Below the pieces are notes generated by a model. It worked only from the letters and a program-made list of their open reading frames with translations. It was not told the origin of the DNA and ran no database searches. Position numbers and translations under genes: made by a program. Positions 41,195 through 50,455 of a stretch of 55,119 bases of DNA are shown piece by piece. Origin of the DNA: Candidatus Zhuqueibacterota bacterium (lineage in GTDB: Bacteria > Zhuqueibacterota > Zhuqueibacteria > Zhuqueibacterales > Zhuqueibacteraceae); assembly GCA_022616415.1 (NCBI GenBank), contig JAKEEU010000130.1:1-55119 (forward strand), given 5' to 3'. How positions within the stretch are numbered: the first letter of the stretch is position 1; each line of letters opens with the position of its first letter.

Positions 41195-41340
41195 GCCTCA
41201 TATTTCGCCCTTACAGGGCTGAATAAAAACGGCGCCTTTTCCAATTCATGGGGCGTTGCCCTATGCTATCACATTTGTCCCCGTTGGGGACTGGCTTTCA
41301 CCCTTAGCTTGAAACCTATGCCCATAAGGGCTACGGCAAT
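41195..41340 (-). repeat. REP-like repeat related to the transposase-flanking copies
   Basis: On the minus strand the segment contains CCCCAACGGGGAC and, about 85 bases later, GCCCTGTAAGGGCGAAATAT. The GGGCGAAATA ending is shared with the copies at 19744-19833 and 20313-20407. It lies 90-235 bases beyond the SusD2 stop side, in the 372-base gap between SusD2 and the lipoprotein gene, with the SusD2 terminator. Confidence 0.6.
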
Positions 41341-41354
41341 TGTCAATAACACAA

Positions 41355-41392
41355 AGACAGGCCATCATCCGAACCTCGATGATGGCCTGTCT
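41355..41392 (-). terminator. Intrinsic terminator after SusD2
   Basis: AGACAGGCCATCATC (41355-41369) pairs perfectly with GATGATGGCCTGTCT (41378-41392), 15 bp with an 8-base loop. On the minus strand it is followed by TTGTGTTATT. It lies 41 bases after the SusD2 stop and would end the SusC2-SusD2 operon. Confidence 0.8.
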
Positions 41393-41432
41393 ACGTTGCC
41401 AAACGATTTAAACCAATGCAATCGCGAGTTGA

Positions 41433-43031
41433 TCAATGTGGCCGTTCAAAAGGCGATGGCCGGCTGCGCTTGGGAGCAGAGCCGGGCCCGCCGCCGCCAA
41501 ATGTGTAAACCCCCTGGTTAGTGACTTGTAGCTCCTTAGCAGGAACCGGAAGATGTATCGGTGAGTCGGTAACGAGCTCGTTCCAGCCGCGGCGATCGAA
41601 GAAATCAATGCCGGAGCCAGTGCCCAAGCATTCAAGGCCCTTCTCGTATTTCAGCTTGGCCCAGAGGCTGCTGTTAGCAAATGGACTGCGAACATCGGTC
41701 ACACTGCCGAGACCGTCCGCGGCAGTAGCCGGCGGGTATTCGCCATTGGTGACGCGGGTCTTATTGATAAGTGTGGCGACCATATTCAGATCACCATTCG
41801 TCCAAAGTAAGCCCTCGGCTTTGAACAAGTCAAGCTCCGTGGTCAAGAAGATCGGCATGGGGCCACGGCCGCTATTCGTGATATAGCTTTGGTAGCGATC
41901 CCATCCATAACGGGAATAGTGATACAAGCCACGATCCGGCGGAAACGGCGAACCAGTTGCCTCATATTTGAAGTACTTTCCTGGATTTTGCCGGCCATTG
42001 GTGGCGCGCGTGCCATTCCAGATGCGCTTGTCATCCGTATCGATTTCGAATTCCGTACGATCGGCAGGCTGTTTACTGAGCCAGTTTTGGTAGCCGGTAG
42101 ACTTGTCGGAGGGGCCAATCAGTTTGTAGTCGACACGGTGCCACGAGCCTTCACCTTGAGAGCCGTACCACTGCACGGAGTGCCACCAATCGTTAAAAGC
42201 GCCATTACCTTCCGGAGCAAAGTTCTTGGTTATGCCCTGGTCAACGTGAGCCATGACTTTAGCCCAGTCCACCTGTCCACGCTCGGTGGCAGTGCGCGCG
42301 ACCTGGGCCCGAAAACGTGCGATATAAGAATTCGCGACTTGCGCCAGTTCGGCGCTGGTTAATTCCAACCCATTGATCCACGTATTCGGAAGCTTGAAGT
42401 TATTGGCCTGGCAAAGCGTAATCGTCTCCTCCAAACGCTTAATGGCTTCCGCCATCACCTCGTTGTAAGGTTTAAGCTGCAAGACATCTTTGTTGACATC
42501 GACGGTTTCATCGAGAATGTAACCCTTGTCAAAGATAAGGGCCACATAGCCATGCCCAATTCCCTGTACAAACTTAGCAAAGGCCAAAGCTCTGGGGTTA
42601 TTCGCTCCGTTGGCGCCGATCTGTATGCCGCCATTGATCGCTTTAATGCCATCGCTGGCGGAAGAAATAGCTCCATAGAGACCATACCAAGGCACGTTAA
42701 CCACTTCTCTGTAGACATAAGTGAGAAAGTTTCTGAAGGCAGCGCGCGGCTCCGAAGACAGGTCCTGCATGCCCCAATTGCCCCACGAACAGCTCAACGC
42801 ATCGGCCGTGGTAATCAGGGCACTGCTGGGCGCCGAATAATGGAGAGCTGCCCACCAACTCAAGAATGAACCGCTGACGAGCGCCTCGACATTTTCCGGG
42901 GTGGCCAGTGATCGTTCCTCGTCGGGCGCATTTTGATTGGTCACTTCGAGATCCTGGCAGCTTAATATTGACAGCGCTACCACCAGGAGCATCCACAGGC
43001 CATAGGTTGATAATATTTTCAGAAGTTTCAT
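41433..43031 (-). CDS. SusD/RagB-family outer membrane lipoprotein (SusD2)
   Basis: 532 residues from the ATG at 43031 (GGGAG about 9 bases upstream). The open frame extends another 70 codons into the SusC2 gene, but the lipoprotein signal fixes the start. The lipobox is LSC with Cys25, followed by QDLEVTNQNAPDEERSLATP, the usual SusD beginning. TPR-like helices follow (VQGIGHGYVALIFDKGYILD), then a C-terminal region with LDLFKAEGLLWTNG and IDFFDRRGWNELV as in the RagB/SusD fold. SusD proteins cap a SusC channel and bind its ligand at the cell surface. It lies 43 bases after SusC2, as in typical pairs. Substrate unknown. Confidence 0.85.
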   Translation of the reverse strand: MKLLKILSTYGLWMLLVVALSILSCQDLEVTNQNAPDEERSLATPENVEALVSGSFLSWWAALHYSAPSSALITTADALSCSWGNWGMQDLSSEPRAAFRNFLTYVYREVVNVPWYGLYGAISSASDGIKAINGGIQIGANGANNPRALAFAKFVQGIGHGYVALIFDKGYILDETVDVNKDVLQLKPYNEVMAEAIKRLEETITLCQANNFKLPNTWINGLELTSAELAQVANSYIARFRAQVARTATERGQVDWAKVMAHVDQGITKNFAPEGNGAFNDWWHSVQWYGSQGEGSWHRVDYKLIGPSDKSTGYQNWLSKQPADRTEFEIDTDDKRIWNGTRATNGRQNPGKYFKYEATGSPFPPDRGLYHYSRYGWDRYQSYITNSGRGPMPIFLTTELDLFKAEGLLWTNGDLNMVATLINKTRVTNGEYPPATAADGLGSVTDVRSPFANSSLWAKLKYEKGLECLGTGSGIDFFDRRGWNELVTDSPIHLPVPAKELQVTNQGVYTFGGGGPGSAPKRSRPSPFERPH

Positions 43032-43074
43032 TGCGAAATCTCCCTGATTTGAAGTTTGAAGTAAGAATTTACCA

Positions 43075-46000
43075 TCAAAACTCAAGCTCGACCACGCCGG
43101 AAACGGTTCTGAAATTCGGATAGCCGTAGCTATCGAACCGCGCCAGCGCCGAGGAGCCACCCTGGCCGCCGGCGATGCCGACTTCCGGATCGTAAGCCGA
43201 GTAATCAGTGAAAGTAAACAGATTGCGGCCGACGACGCCAAGGGTCAGCCGATTCAAAACATTGCCAAAGATGCCGCGCAAGGCGCGTTGATCGAACGTA
43301 TAACGGAGAGAGACTTCCCGAATCTTCAGATAGGTCGCGTCTTCCACAAAATGGCTGTTGGCGGCGCGCGTATCATATAAGGTGCTGTAGTAAGTCGTCG
43401 GCTTCTTCAAGCCATCAGGCTTGCCGGCTTGATCGGCGTCTTTCAGTTTCCACTCGCGCATGCCCCACTGATTGGTCATGTTGTAAACGTCGCCGCCGAT
43501 CTGCGCGTCCAACAATGTATAAACTGACAGATTTTTCCAGCGAAAACTGGTATTGAACGCCAGGTTGAAGTCCGGGACGATGCTGCCGATCTTGTTGAAG
43601 AGGGGATTGCTGGTGCCATTATCGAATTTGATCGGCATGCCCCAGACATAAGCCCGGTTGATCCCTCTTGCATCCCTTATCGTGGCTCTGGTGCCCCACA
43701 ACGTTTTCGCCAGGCCGTCTTGATAACTGTTTCCAGCCCCCACCCATACCACGTAGCCGTCATCATTCACCTGAAATTGATCCTGCGGGATGCCTGGTGG
43801 CAACTCATTCAGGTTCTTTATCCACCTCGCGCCGTACAAAGCGCCAAACTCCTCGCCTTTGTTGATAAAAAAGACCGCCAAATCTTGCGTGCCCGGGGGA
43901 GCAAACACATACGGGGGCACACCCGCGTTCAGCTTGGTAATCACTTGCCGCGTGCGGTCGAAGTTGAGGCCGGCAGTCCAGGTGAAGCTGCGGGTATTCA
44001 AAAGCGAAGCCTGCAAGCCGACTTCGTAGGTGCTGGTCTCCAGGGTGCCGGCGTTTTTCCACTCGTTCTGGTAGCCGACAAAAGCGGGCAAAGGCACAAA
44101 AAGAATCTGATCGTCGACAATGGATTTGGCCCGGGTGAACTCCAAGGAGAAGTGCTTCAGAAATTGAATATCGACCCCAAGCTCCAATTCTTTGGCAAAC
44201 TCCGGCTTGAGCTCGGTGTTGCCGCGATTGCCCTTGCGAACACCGCCGCCGACAACACTCCAGGTCTCATAACGCGCGAAGAAGTTGGGGCGTCCGCCGG
44301 CGGTGCCATACGAAGCGCGCAGTTTGAGCTCTTCGACGGCGTCCTTTAAAAACCACCACGGCTCCAGCGACACGCGATAAGCGCCGCTGGCACGATAGTA
44401 GGTGTGCCAGCGCTGGTCCTTGCCGAACAACGAACTGCCATCCCGGCGAACCAAAACGTCGGCAATGTAACGATCGCGAAAGTCCGCCGCGGCAATGAGC
44501 GAAAACCCATCGGAGCGTATTTGTTCCAATCCGGAATTGTCATTATTAAGGGTGGGGTCGCCCAGCCCCAAGTCACGCACGTTGGAGACTTTCAGGTCCG
44601 TGCTTCCCGACTCGACAAAGGTAAACTCCGCTCTTTCGAACAAGCCTTGCGCCTTCGTGCGCACCGTCAGCTCGCCAAAGCGACGTGATAAGGACGCCAC
44701 GATATTGCCATTCAGCGCCTCGTCAAGACTGCTGACCTTGTAGAAATCCCCTGTATTCAATGAAGAGGCATCAATCGTTCTGTAACCGACCGGATAATAC
44801 TCATTAAAGTTGCGGTCGGAGCGGTCGTAGCTCAGGTTGCTTTCCAGACTGAACCAATCAACCGGGTTATAACGCAGGCTGAGGTTGCCCAGAACACGCT
44901 TGCGCGAGTCATTACGCTCGTTTCTCTCGATCACATAAAGCGGATTTTCCTCCACGGAGGTTGGATCCGGCCGGACGTAAAGCTCGCCGGTCCCGTCCCT
45001 CAAGGTCAAATCCGCATCCCGGGCCATAAACGTCAATCCAAAGAACGCGGACCCGAGATTATTCGGCAGATCATCGCGCCGGCTCGAGCTGTAAAAACCG
45101 GAAACGCCAAGCTGGAATTTTTCATAAAACTTATGATCCAAATTGACCCGCAGGCTCCGGCGCCCGAAAGCGTTTAGTCCGGTAACCACGCCATCCTCCT
45201 TCTGGTTATCGAAGCTCACGGCGAAATTGGTGACCGCCGTATTGCGGCTGATCGAAATCGAATTCTTCAGATAGGTGCCGGGATCGAAGAACCGGTCCAT
45301 GTGATTGAAGCCGCCGGAAGGCAATGGTACTAAAGGAGAGCCGACATCACCGGTGCCCACATACTTGAAGGGTTTGTCTGAGAAGAAAATTCCCGCCCCT
45401 TGCGCCTGTGTGCTATATCTGTCGCCAAGCCGTCCGGTGATGGCGCGCGGATCGATAAAGTTGCCCGCACTGTTGACAAAGTCGCCAGGGGTAACATTGA
45501 CGCCATTGGCATCCGTATAGGAAGTTGTGGCAACCCGAAAATGATGGCTTTTGTTCAATTCCAGTTCCTTGGGCAATTGGTTAAAGCCAATCTCATTGCG
45601 GACTTTTATTCTGGTTTCATTCAACCCGAGGCTGGTGCCCCGCCCTGTCTTGATATTGACCACGCCATTGGCCGCGCGGGCGCCGTAGAGCGAAGCCCCA
45701 GCCGCGCCTTTGACCACTTCCATGCTCTCAATCTCATCCGCATTGATGTCCGCCAGCGGACTTCCGGAAACCGAGGGATCGATGATAATGCCATCAACGA
45801 TGTAAAGCGGATCCTGAGATCTGCCATCGGCGTTGATGCTGGTCGGCGCGCGCAGTTGAACCGAGGCGGCATTGCCTGGCTCGCCGCTTCCTTTGACCAC
45901 TCTGACGCCAGGGATTTTGCCCTGAAGGGCGATTTCCGGTGAGGTCGCCGGCACCAGTTCCAGTTGCTGCTGACTGACCGTGCCCACCGAAAAAGCCAGT

Positions 46001-46389
46001 TTTTCCCTCGGTGTAGCTTCAACAACGCCAGTCACAATGATCGCGTCCAAGTTCAAAACATCCCCAGCCAGACTAAAATCCTTTTCCATCGTTCCGGCCC
46101 GCAGCGTCAGCTTTTCGGTGTGGGTGCGATAACCGATCATCCTGGCCGTGAGCCTGATTTCCTGCCCTTTTACTCCCTTCGCCGGAACGGTAAAGCTATA
46201 ATTGCCGTCTTCTTCCGTCGCGGCGCCGAGATTGGTTAACTCGATGAACACATTCGCTCCGGGCAAAGGGTTGCCCGAGGCGTCGGTTATCTTGCCTTTG
46301 ATCGTCGTCGTCCCCTCCTGGGCCATCACTAAAATCGGCAACAAGAGCGCGACGCAAAAAAGGCTCCGACAGATGGTTTTGATAACCAT
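43075..46389 (-). CDS. SusC/RagA-family TonB-linked outer membrane protein (SusC2)
   Basis: 1104 residues from the ATG at 46389 (GGAGGG about 6 bases upstream). A Sec signal ends near LVMAQ. Residues about 25-115 are a carboxypeptidase-regulatory-like domain (TTIKGKITDASGNPLPGANV). The SusC-type junction LDAIIVTGVVEATPREKLAF is followed by a plug with the family motifs ALQGKIPGVRVVKGSG, DPLYIVDGIIID and MEVVKGAAGASLYGARAANG. The rest is a barrel ending FRTVSGVVELEF. It works with SusD2 to import a polymer, oligosaccharide or peptide; no glycoside hydrolase or peptidase neighbour tells which. Confidence 0.9.
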   Translation of the reverse strand: MVIKTICRSLFCVALLLPILVMAQEGTTTIKGKITDASGNPLPGANVFIELTNLGAATEEDGNYSFTVPAKGVKGQEIRLTARMIGYRTHTEKLTLRAGTMEKDFSLAGDVLNLDAIIVTGVVEATPREKLAFSVGTVSQQQLELVPATSPEIALQGKIPGVRVVKGSGEPGNAASVQLRAPTSINADGRSQDPLYIVDGIIIDPSVSGSPLADINADEIESMEVVKGAAGASLYGARAANGVVNIKTGRGTSLGLNETRIKVRNEIGFNQLPKELELNKSHHFRVATTSYTDANGVNVTPGDFVNSAGNFIDPRAITGRLGDRYSTQAQGAGIFFSDKPFKYVGTGDVGSPLVPLPSGGFNHMDRFFDPGTYLKNSISISRNTAVTNFAVSFDNQKEDGVVTGLNAFGRRSLRVNLDHKFYEKFQLGVSGFYSSSRRDDLPNNLGSAFFGLTFMARDADLTLRDGTGELYVRPDPTSVEENPLYVIERNERNDSRKRVLGNLSLRYNPVDWFSLESNLSYDRSDRNFNEYYPVGYRTIDASSLNTGDFYKVSSLDEALNGNIVASLSRRFGELTVRTKAQGLFERAEFTFVESGSTDLKVSNVRDLGLGDPTLNNDNSGLEQIRSDGFSLIAAADFRDRYIADVLVRRDGSSLFGKDQRWHTYYRASGAYRVSLEPWWFLKDAVEELKLRASYGTAGGRPNFFARYETWSVVGGGVRKGNRGNTELKPEFAKELELGVDIQFLKHFSLEFTRAKSIVDDQILFVPLPAFVGYQNEWKNAGTLETSTYEVGLQASLLNTRSFTWTAGLNFDRTRQVITKLNAGVPPYVFAPPGTQDLAVFFINKGEEFGALYGARWIKNLNELPPGIPQDQFQVNDDGYVVWVGAGNSYQDGLAKTLWGTRATIRDARGINRAYVWGMPIKFDNGTSNPLFNKIGSIVPDFNLAFNTSFRWKNLSVYTLLDAQIGGDVYNMTNQWGMREWKLKDADQAGKPDGLKKPTTYYSTLYDTRAANSHFVEDATYLKIREVSLRYTFDQRALRGIFGNVLNRLTLGVVGRNLFTFTDYSAYDPEVGIAGGQGGSSALARFDSYGYPNFRTVSGVVELEF

Positions 46390-46729
46390 ACCAAACCCTC
46401 CTGCGTGAAGGTTAACAGCGACCAACCCTAATGCCAGTTAATTTAGGGTTGGATCAGTTAATTGGATTTGAATAATAAAACTGTACACGAAAAACAAATA
46501 ATAATGAAAGGTCCTAGCATACTGTCAACAACTCCTAAACATCGGCAAAATTGACCAGTATATCTAAAAAACGACTGTCGAAGAAATCTAATTAGGAAGG
46601 AAAGCGTGACCTATATAGCCTGAAAATAGTATACAAATATTTTGCCACAAATTTTAATTCAGAAAATATATCGGCACAATATAATGTTTTTGTTGTTATT
46701 ATGTCAATTTTTTTTTATCGCGAGCTAAT
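46390..46729 (-). promoter_or_regulatory. AT-rich leader upstream of SusC2
   Basis: About 340 bases without coding character, rich in A and T (for example AATATTTTGCCACAAATTT near 46635-46655). It should hold the promoter of the SusC2-SusD2 operon, but I cannot point to one convincing pair of hexamers. The repeat-linked promoter seen upstream of the two other receptor genes is absent here. Confidence 0.3.
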
Positions 46730-47020
46730 ATGGGAAAATTTAAAAACGTGCAAAAGCCTGCACGAAGTGCAACAAGATTTTGCATAGCTCACAACGAACC
46801 GGAATCAAACAGGAAAAATTTTATCCGCCGAACTTCGCCGAAAAATATCTTGCGCTTATCGCCCCAAATTCGCAGAAAATCATCAAAGCGGTTTTTGCTG
46901 GCGACAGGATTGCCCCCAAATTAAAAGAAAGCTTGGCGCGTCGCGATATTCAGGTTTACGATATTAGAGATTACTGGAGTGAAAGAAAAGCAAAAGTCAT
47001 TAAGCCGCCAACGAAAACAT
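46730..47020 (+). pseudogene. Possible plus-strand gene remnant
   Basis: One of the few plus-strand stretches with some coding look. A frame from about 46780 reads KFYPPNFAEKYLALIAPNSQ, KIIKAVFAGDRIAPKLKESL, ARRDIQVYDIRDYW. A second frame begins with an ATG at 46730 and overlaps it. Neither has a good start and the text ends where it runs into the 3' end of the DUF2283 gene. I recognise no family with confidence; the fragment may be the tail of a decayed nuclease-like gene. Confidence 0.3.
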
Positions 47021-47347
47021 TTCCAGCATCGGCGGGCTGGCGAGATGACCGTAGCCGGTTTTGGGGTCTAATTTCACAAAAGCCGATACAGCAGAAGAAG
47101 CGAGTATCGGCAGTAGCTTTTTTCTGTCCGTCGCTTTCAGCTTTTCCCATCCATTAAAATGGAATCTCGACTGCTGGGCGAGACGACGGTAGCTGACCAC
47201 CGTCAGTTGGACCGGTTTCATTGAGTCAACCGTGACATACAACATCAAGCCATCACGTAAACGATAGGCAGCTTGGTTGGCGTCTTGCAAACGTTCGTCA
47301 AAGATGACATTCAGAACATCACCTTCCGAATCGTATATCAAATGCAT
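47000..47347 (-). CDS. DUF2283-like small protein
   Basis: 115 residues from the ATG at 47347 with GGAG about 7 bases upstream. The N-terminus, MHLIYDSEGDVLNVIFDE, has the IxYDxExDxLxIxF pattern of DUF2283, a small domain often encoded next to toxin-like partners. A middle segment (RLRDGLMLYVTVDSMKPVQL) fits the rest of the domain. The C-terminal 50 residues (RFHFNGWEKLKATDRKKLLP) are a less typical extension. The start overlaps the truncated frame at 47319-47441. A role as an antitoxin-like partner is inference from family context. Confidence 0.7.
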   Translation of the reverse strand: MHLIYDSEGDVLNVIFDERLQDANQAAYRLRDGLMLYVTVDSMKPVQLTVVSYRRLAQQSRFHFNGWEKLKATDRKKLLPILASSAVSAFVKLDPKTGYGHLASPPMLEMFSLAA

Positions 47348-47441
47348 AGTTTTCTCCACAATTAAGATGGATATTATGCTTCCACCTCTCATCGGTCAAG
47401 TAGATGACATTTCCATATCTGTCTCTAACTTCCTCGCGCAT
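47319..47441 (-). pseudogene. Truncated toxin-like partner of the DUF2283 protein
   Basis: A 40-codon frame starts at ATG 47441 behind GGAGAG and reads REEVRDRYGNVIYLTDERWK before running out of frame-appropriate sequence and stopping at 47319. This opening is that of a small protein family usually near 100 residues and commonly encoded just before DUF2283 genes (recalled association). Here the text departs from the family after about residue 22 and overlaps the DUF2283 start by 29 bases, suggesting an internal deletion. Confidence 0.45.
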
Positions 47442-47513
47442 GCCAACTCTCCATCGTCAGGTTGACTTCAGGGCCAATTTAAGCAACTTTTGCAAAATTT
47501 ACAAGCACAAGAT

Positions 47514-49340
47514 TTACTTCTTCTCTTCGGCCAAAACAAGGGATTTGGCGATGCTGACCACGACGCTGGAATCCTGCATAGCGCTGACTCTCACCTCCAA
47601 TCGGTACGCGCCCGGCCGGAGCTTGCCGAAATCGAGCGTCAATGACTCGCGGCTCATGGGCTTGGTGACGATGCGCATCTCGGAAAGGGTGATCGAGGCC
47701 TCGTCGCTTTTGCGGAAGGGCTTGGTAATCTCGCTGAGAAGGTTTTGGCCGGTGGGGAATTCGGTGACGTTATAATCGATCCGATACTCGTTGTTCAAGC
47801 CAATGGCCGATAAATTATAAATCTCGAAATAGACCGTGAGTGGGGTGAATTTGAGCACGGTGGCAATGGGATAGGGAAGGAGTTTCACCTCAGCCGCTTC
47901 GGCTTGAGATTCGACGCCGGAAATTGGCATATAAAACTGCATGTCGCTCAGCATCAAATGGTCGCCGCTGAAATCGCGCACCACGAGCGGCAATTTGCCT
48001 ATGCTGCGGCGAGGGCCGTTGGCGTCAGCAGCCCGCAAAAACATGAGATATTGGTCGGGGTTGCAATCGATCTCCATGACACCGACCGACCCCAGCACGG
48101 AAGCAGTTCCCGCTGTAGTTATCGGAACCGTTTTTTTCTTCTCGGCTCTCGTGACCGGCTCGCCGTTGTGATCGCTTAAGATGCAGCTATAGATTACGGC
48201 AACGGGATGATAGCCGCCGGAGTCAACTATTGCGCTCGCCGCACCGAGATCCACGCCGATGCTAACGGCGATGCGGGTCTGATTTTGCCCGCCACGAAAT
48301 TGCGCGAGGTCGGCAAAAAACGGCAGCTCCGGCTCGGCAACTTTGCGAATAAAAGCTTCGGCGGGAGATTTTCTAATACTCTCTTTGACCGTGCGAATGC
48401 TGCGGTCCAAGGCCAATTGTATCGTGTTATCCAACCGGCTCAATTGCGACTCACCGGGCCAGTCACGCATTTGATGGCCGACATCTTCGAGATCACGCGC
48501 CAGATTGAAGTAAACGGGGGAGTGGTTCTGCCGTTGCAAATAAAGCGCGGCCGTTTGCAAGGTGCGGTCGCGCATTCTGCCGCCGATAACCGCCTGGCGC
48601 AGATCCGTGACCAGGCGAAAACGCCCGCCCTCGCGCACAAAATTGAACACCAGATCCGGAGTGATATGCTCGTAATTCCACGACTCGTTTGCCAGAACGG
48701 AGACTCTGCCAGGGGCGAGCAGCGAATTAAGAGCTTTTCCCGTATTGAGAACCCATCCGGGATCGACTCTTTGCTCGAAACCGCCGGAATCAGCCAGGCT
48801 GCTTTGATTGGACGTTTGAATGTCGGGCAGGAAGATCATCAGCTCGGTATTGAGGTGCATGGCAGAGCCCGGATCGACGTAGCGAATTTTCGGGCGGCCG
48901 TACTTGAGATAAATTTGGCCGCGGTCGTCGAAATAAGGCGGCTTCTTCATACCGAAATTTTCGCGGGCATGATCACGCCGGCGCAAGTGCTCTTCGAGCC
49001 GCGCGTTACCGGGCGTGAAGGGATCGGGATCGCGCAGCCGCCAATAACGGGCGATGTAGGTGCGGCGTTCCGGCAGCGGCAAGGCTGCGTAATATTGCTT
49101 TTCCCGCTGATCCAGCAAGAGCAAAAACTCTTTTTCAAATTCGTTGATCAACGTCTCCGCCGCGACGCTTTGCAGCCGCAGCAAATACGCCTCGGCGAAA
49201 CGCGGAAATTCGCCGTTTTGGGGATAGACCGGTGAAATTAGTGGAAAGAGGAAGGGAAGAATGAGCGCCACAATCAGCGTTGTCCGCGACGCCAGGTGGG
49301 AGCAGGAGGCTTCTCGCAAGCGACATCTGATTGGATACAT
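47514..49340 (-). CDS. GWxTD-type protein, divergent motif
   Basis: 608 residues with a basic n-region and a hydrophobic stretch (TLIVALILPFLFPLISP), a probable Sec signal. Residues about 75-160 carry the family core: LPERRTYIARYWRLRDPDPF, then ARENFG, and PPYFDDRGQIYLKYGRPKIR, where the GWxTD tetrad is altered. The C-terminal half is beta-sandwich-like and ends LEVRVSAMQDSSVVVSIAKS plus LVLAEEKK. That tail is duplicated as a relic at 15872-15960. It lies between the Uma2-type nuclease gene and the DUF2283 locus. Function unknown. Confidence 0.8.
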   Translation of the reverse strand: MYPIRCRLREASCSHLASRTTLIVALILPFLFPLISPVYPQNGEFPRFAEAYLLRLQSVAAETLINEFEKEFLLLLDQREKQYYAALPLPERRTYIARYWRLRDPDPFTPGNARLEEHLRRRDHARENFGMKKPPYFDDRGQIYLKYGRPKIRYVDPGSAMHLNTELMIFLPDIQTSNQSSLADSGGFEQRVDPGWVLNTGKALNSLLAPGRVSVLANESWNYEHITPDLVFNFVREGGRFRLVTDLRQAVIGGRMRDRTLQTAALYLQRQNHSPVYFNLARDLEDVGHQMRDWPGESQLSRLDNTIQLALDRSIRTVKESIRKSPAEAFIRKVAEPELPFFADLAQFRGGQNQTRIAVSIGVDLGAASAIVDSGGYHPVAVIYSCILSDHNGEPVTRAEKKKTVPITTAGTASVLGSVGVMEIDCNPDQYLMFLRAADANGPRRSIGKLPLVVRDFSGDHLMLSDMQFYMPISGVESQAEAAEVKLLPYPIATVLKFTPLTVYFEIYNLSAIGLNNEYRIDYNVTEFPTGQNLLSEITKPFRKSDEASITLSEMRIVTKPMSRESLTLDFGKLRPGAYRLEVRVSAMQDSSVVVSIAKSLVLAEEKK

Positions 49341-49412
49341 ATCGGGCAGAGGATTTAAAAGCTTTTAAATTATTTTGCCACAATCATCTTGCAAAATATC
49401 TTTAAACGCTCG

Positions 49413-50057
49413 CTAAGAAGCTTGGCGTGCCGGCGAGGAGGAAATTTTCTCGACCGCGATACTGAATCCGGGCAAAAGCTCCGGGCATGTCAACGTATCC
49501 GATTCCCATCGCCACTCAGCCGGCGTAATAACCGTCACTCTCTTTTCAGTGGGAAAAACGACCCACACCACCCGGCTGCCTTTTTCCAAATACAGTCTTG
49601 CCTTCGCGAACAAGTCCGAAGCCTTGTCATCATCTGAAGCAATCTCGATTGACAAATCCGGACCGCGGGTTTCGTACCTTTCCTCTTCGTGCAGATTTTC
49701 ATTCAGGAAGACCGCGATATCCGGCACGCGAAAATTATGTTTGCTCTCCGGCCAGAGGTGCAGGCTGAATTCAGGAAATACCTCACCTATGGGATTTTGC
49801 TCAAAATAATCAGAAAGCTTGACAATCAGAGCTCTCTGGCTTCTGGAATGTTTGCGGTCTGCCATTTTAAAAACCATCCTCCCGTCGATCAGTTCAAAAG
49901 GTTGCCCTTGCGCCAACTCTTCCGCCTCTTCAATGGTCAAATCAGTTCTTCCCTCGGAGCGCGCATCTTCTTCAAGCGCCAGTCCCTCGCGATAATAGGC
50001 ATGTACGGATGGTGTGGCATCGGCAGTGGGCACTTCTTGTTCCATAACGGTTGCCAT
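49413..50057 (-). CDS. Uma2-family endonuclease-like protein
   Basis: 214 residues of the Uma2 (DUF820) family, which has the PD-(D/E)XK nuclease fold. Recognisable parts are FELIDGRMVFKMADRKHSRS near residue 55, FRVPDIAVFLNE with the active-site Asp, PDLSIEIASDDDKASDLFAK with the Glu, and VVWVVFPTEKRVTVI. The first 50 residues are an acidic helical extension. The start ATG has AAGG upstream. These proteins are abundant in Cyanobacteria and FCB genomes; their biological role is unclear. It is cytoplasmic and not obviously tied to its envelope neighbours. Confidence 0.9.
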   Translation of the reverse strand: MATVMEQEVPTADATPSVHAYYREGLALEEDARSEGRTDLTIEEAEELAQGQPFELIDGRMVFKMADRKHSRSQRALIVKLSDYFEQNPIGEVFPEFSLHLWPESKHNFRVPDIAVFLNENLHEEERYETRGPDLSIEIASDDDKASDLFAKARLYLEKGSRVVWVVFPTEKRVTVITPAEWRWESDTLTCPELLPGFSIAVEKISSSPARQAS

Positions 50058-50312
50058 AATGATCTACCTTTTATTATTAAATGAGACGATGACTCTTAAA
50101 GATTGATTTTTTGCCGCCACAAAATTAAAGTATTAAATTTAGCCTAAAAACGCAAGAGAAAGTTTTAACGCGGAAGGCATGGACGAACGCGGAAGAAGTA
50201 CCGCCGCGTGGACGCTCTATAACCCAAAAAACAAAACACTTTTCCTTTGCCTTGCAGCAGACCAGGCAGAATTTTATTCTGAGTTTGCGAACCTCGCGGC
50301 CTAAAACGCAAT
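50058..50312. other. Intergenic, no gene seen
   Basis: About 255 bases between the Uma2-type gene and the hairpins after SusD1. Part of it can be read as a short frame with a Cys-rich text but without start signals or coding bias. I assign nothing. Confidence 0.4.
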
Positions 50313-50344
50313 AGAGATGCCCGCGATCATCTGCGGGCATCTCT
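50313..50344 (-). terminator. Hairpin downstream of SusD1
   Basis: AGAGATGCCCGC (50313-50324) pairs with GCGGGCATCTCT (50333-50344), 12 bp with an 8-base loop. On the minus strand it is followed by ATTGCGTTTTAGG. It is a second stop signal after the stronger structure at 50386-50448. Confidence 0.55.
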
Positions 50345-50385
50345 CTGCGGTCACGCGGTTAATATTATGGAAAGCTCAAGAGAAA

Positions 50386-50448
50386 ACTGACCGGTCACTT
50401 AAAGCACCTGAAAATCAGACAAATCTGATTATTTAGTGACCGGTCAGT
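50386..50448 (-). terminator. Nested-hairpin terminator after SusD1
   Basis: ACTGACCGGTCACT (50386-50399) and AGTGACCGGTCAGT (50435-50448) form a perfect 14-bp outer stem. Inside it AATCAGA/TCTGATT form a 7-bp hairpin (50413-50430). On the minus strand the outer stem is followed by TTTTCTCTTG. It begins 8 bases after the SusD1 stop codon. Each outer arm contains the self-complementary TGACCGGTCA. Confidence 0.7.
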
Positions 50449-50455
50449 AATTGAA

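Noticed and set aside
43032..43241. 70-codon N-terminal extension of SusD2
   Set aside because: It overlaps the SusC2 coding sequence and precedes a standard lipoprotein signal with a good ribosome site.
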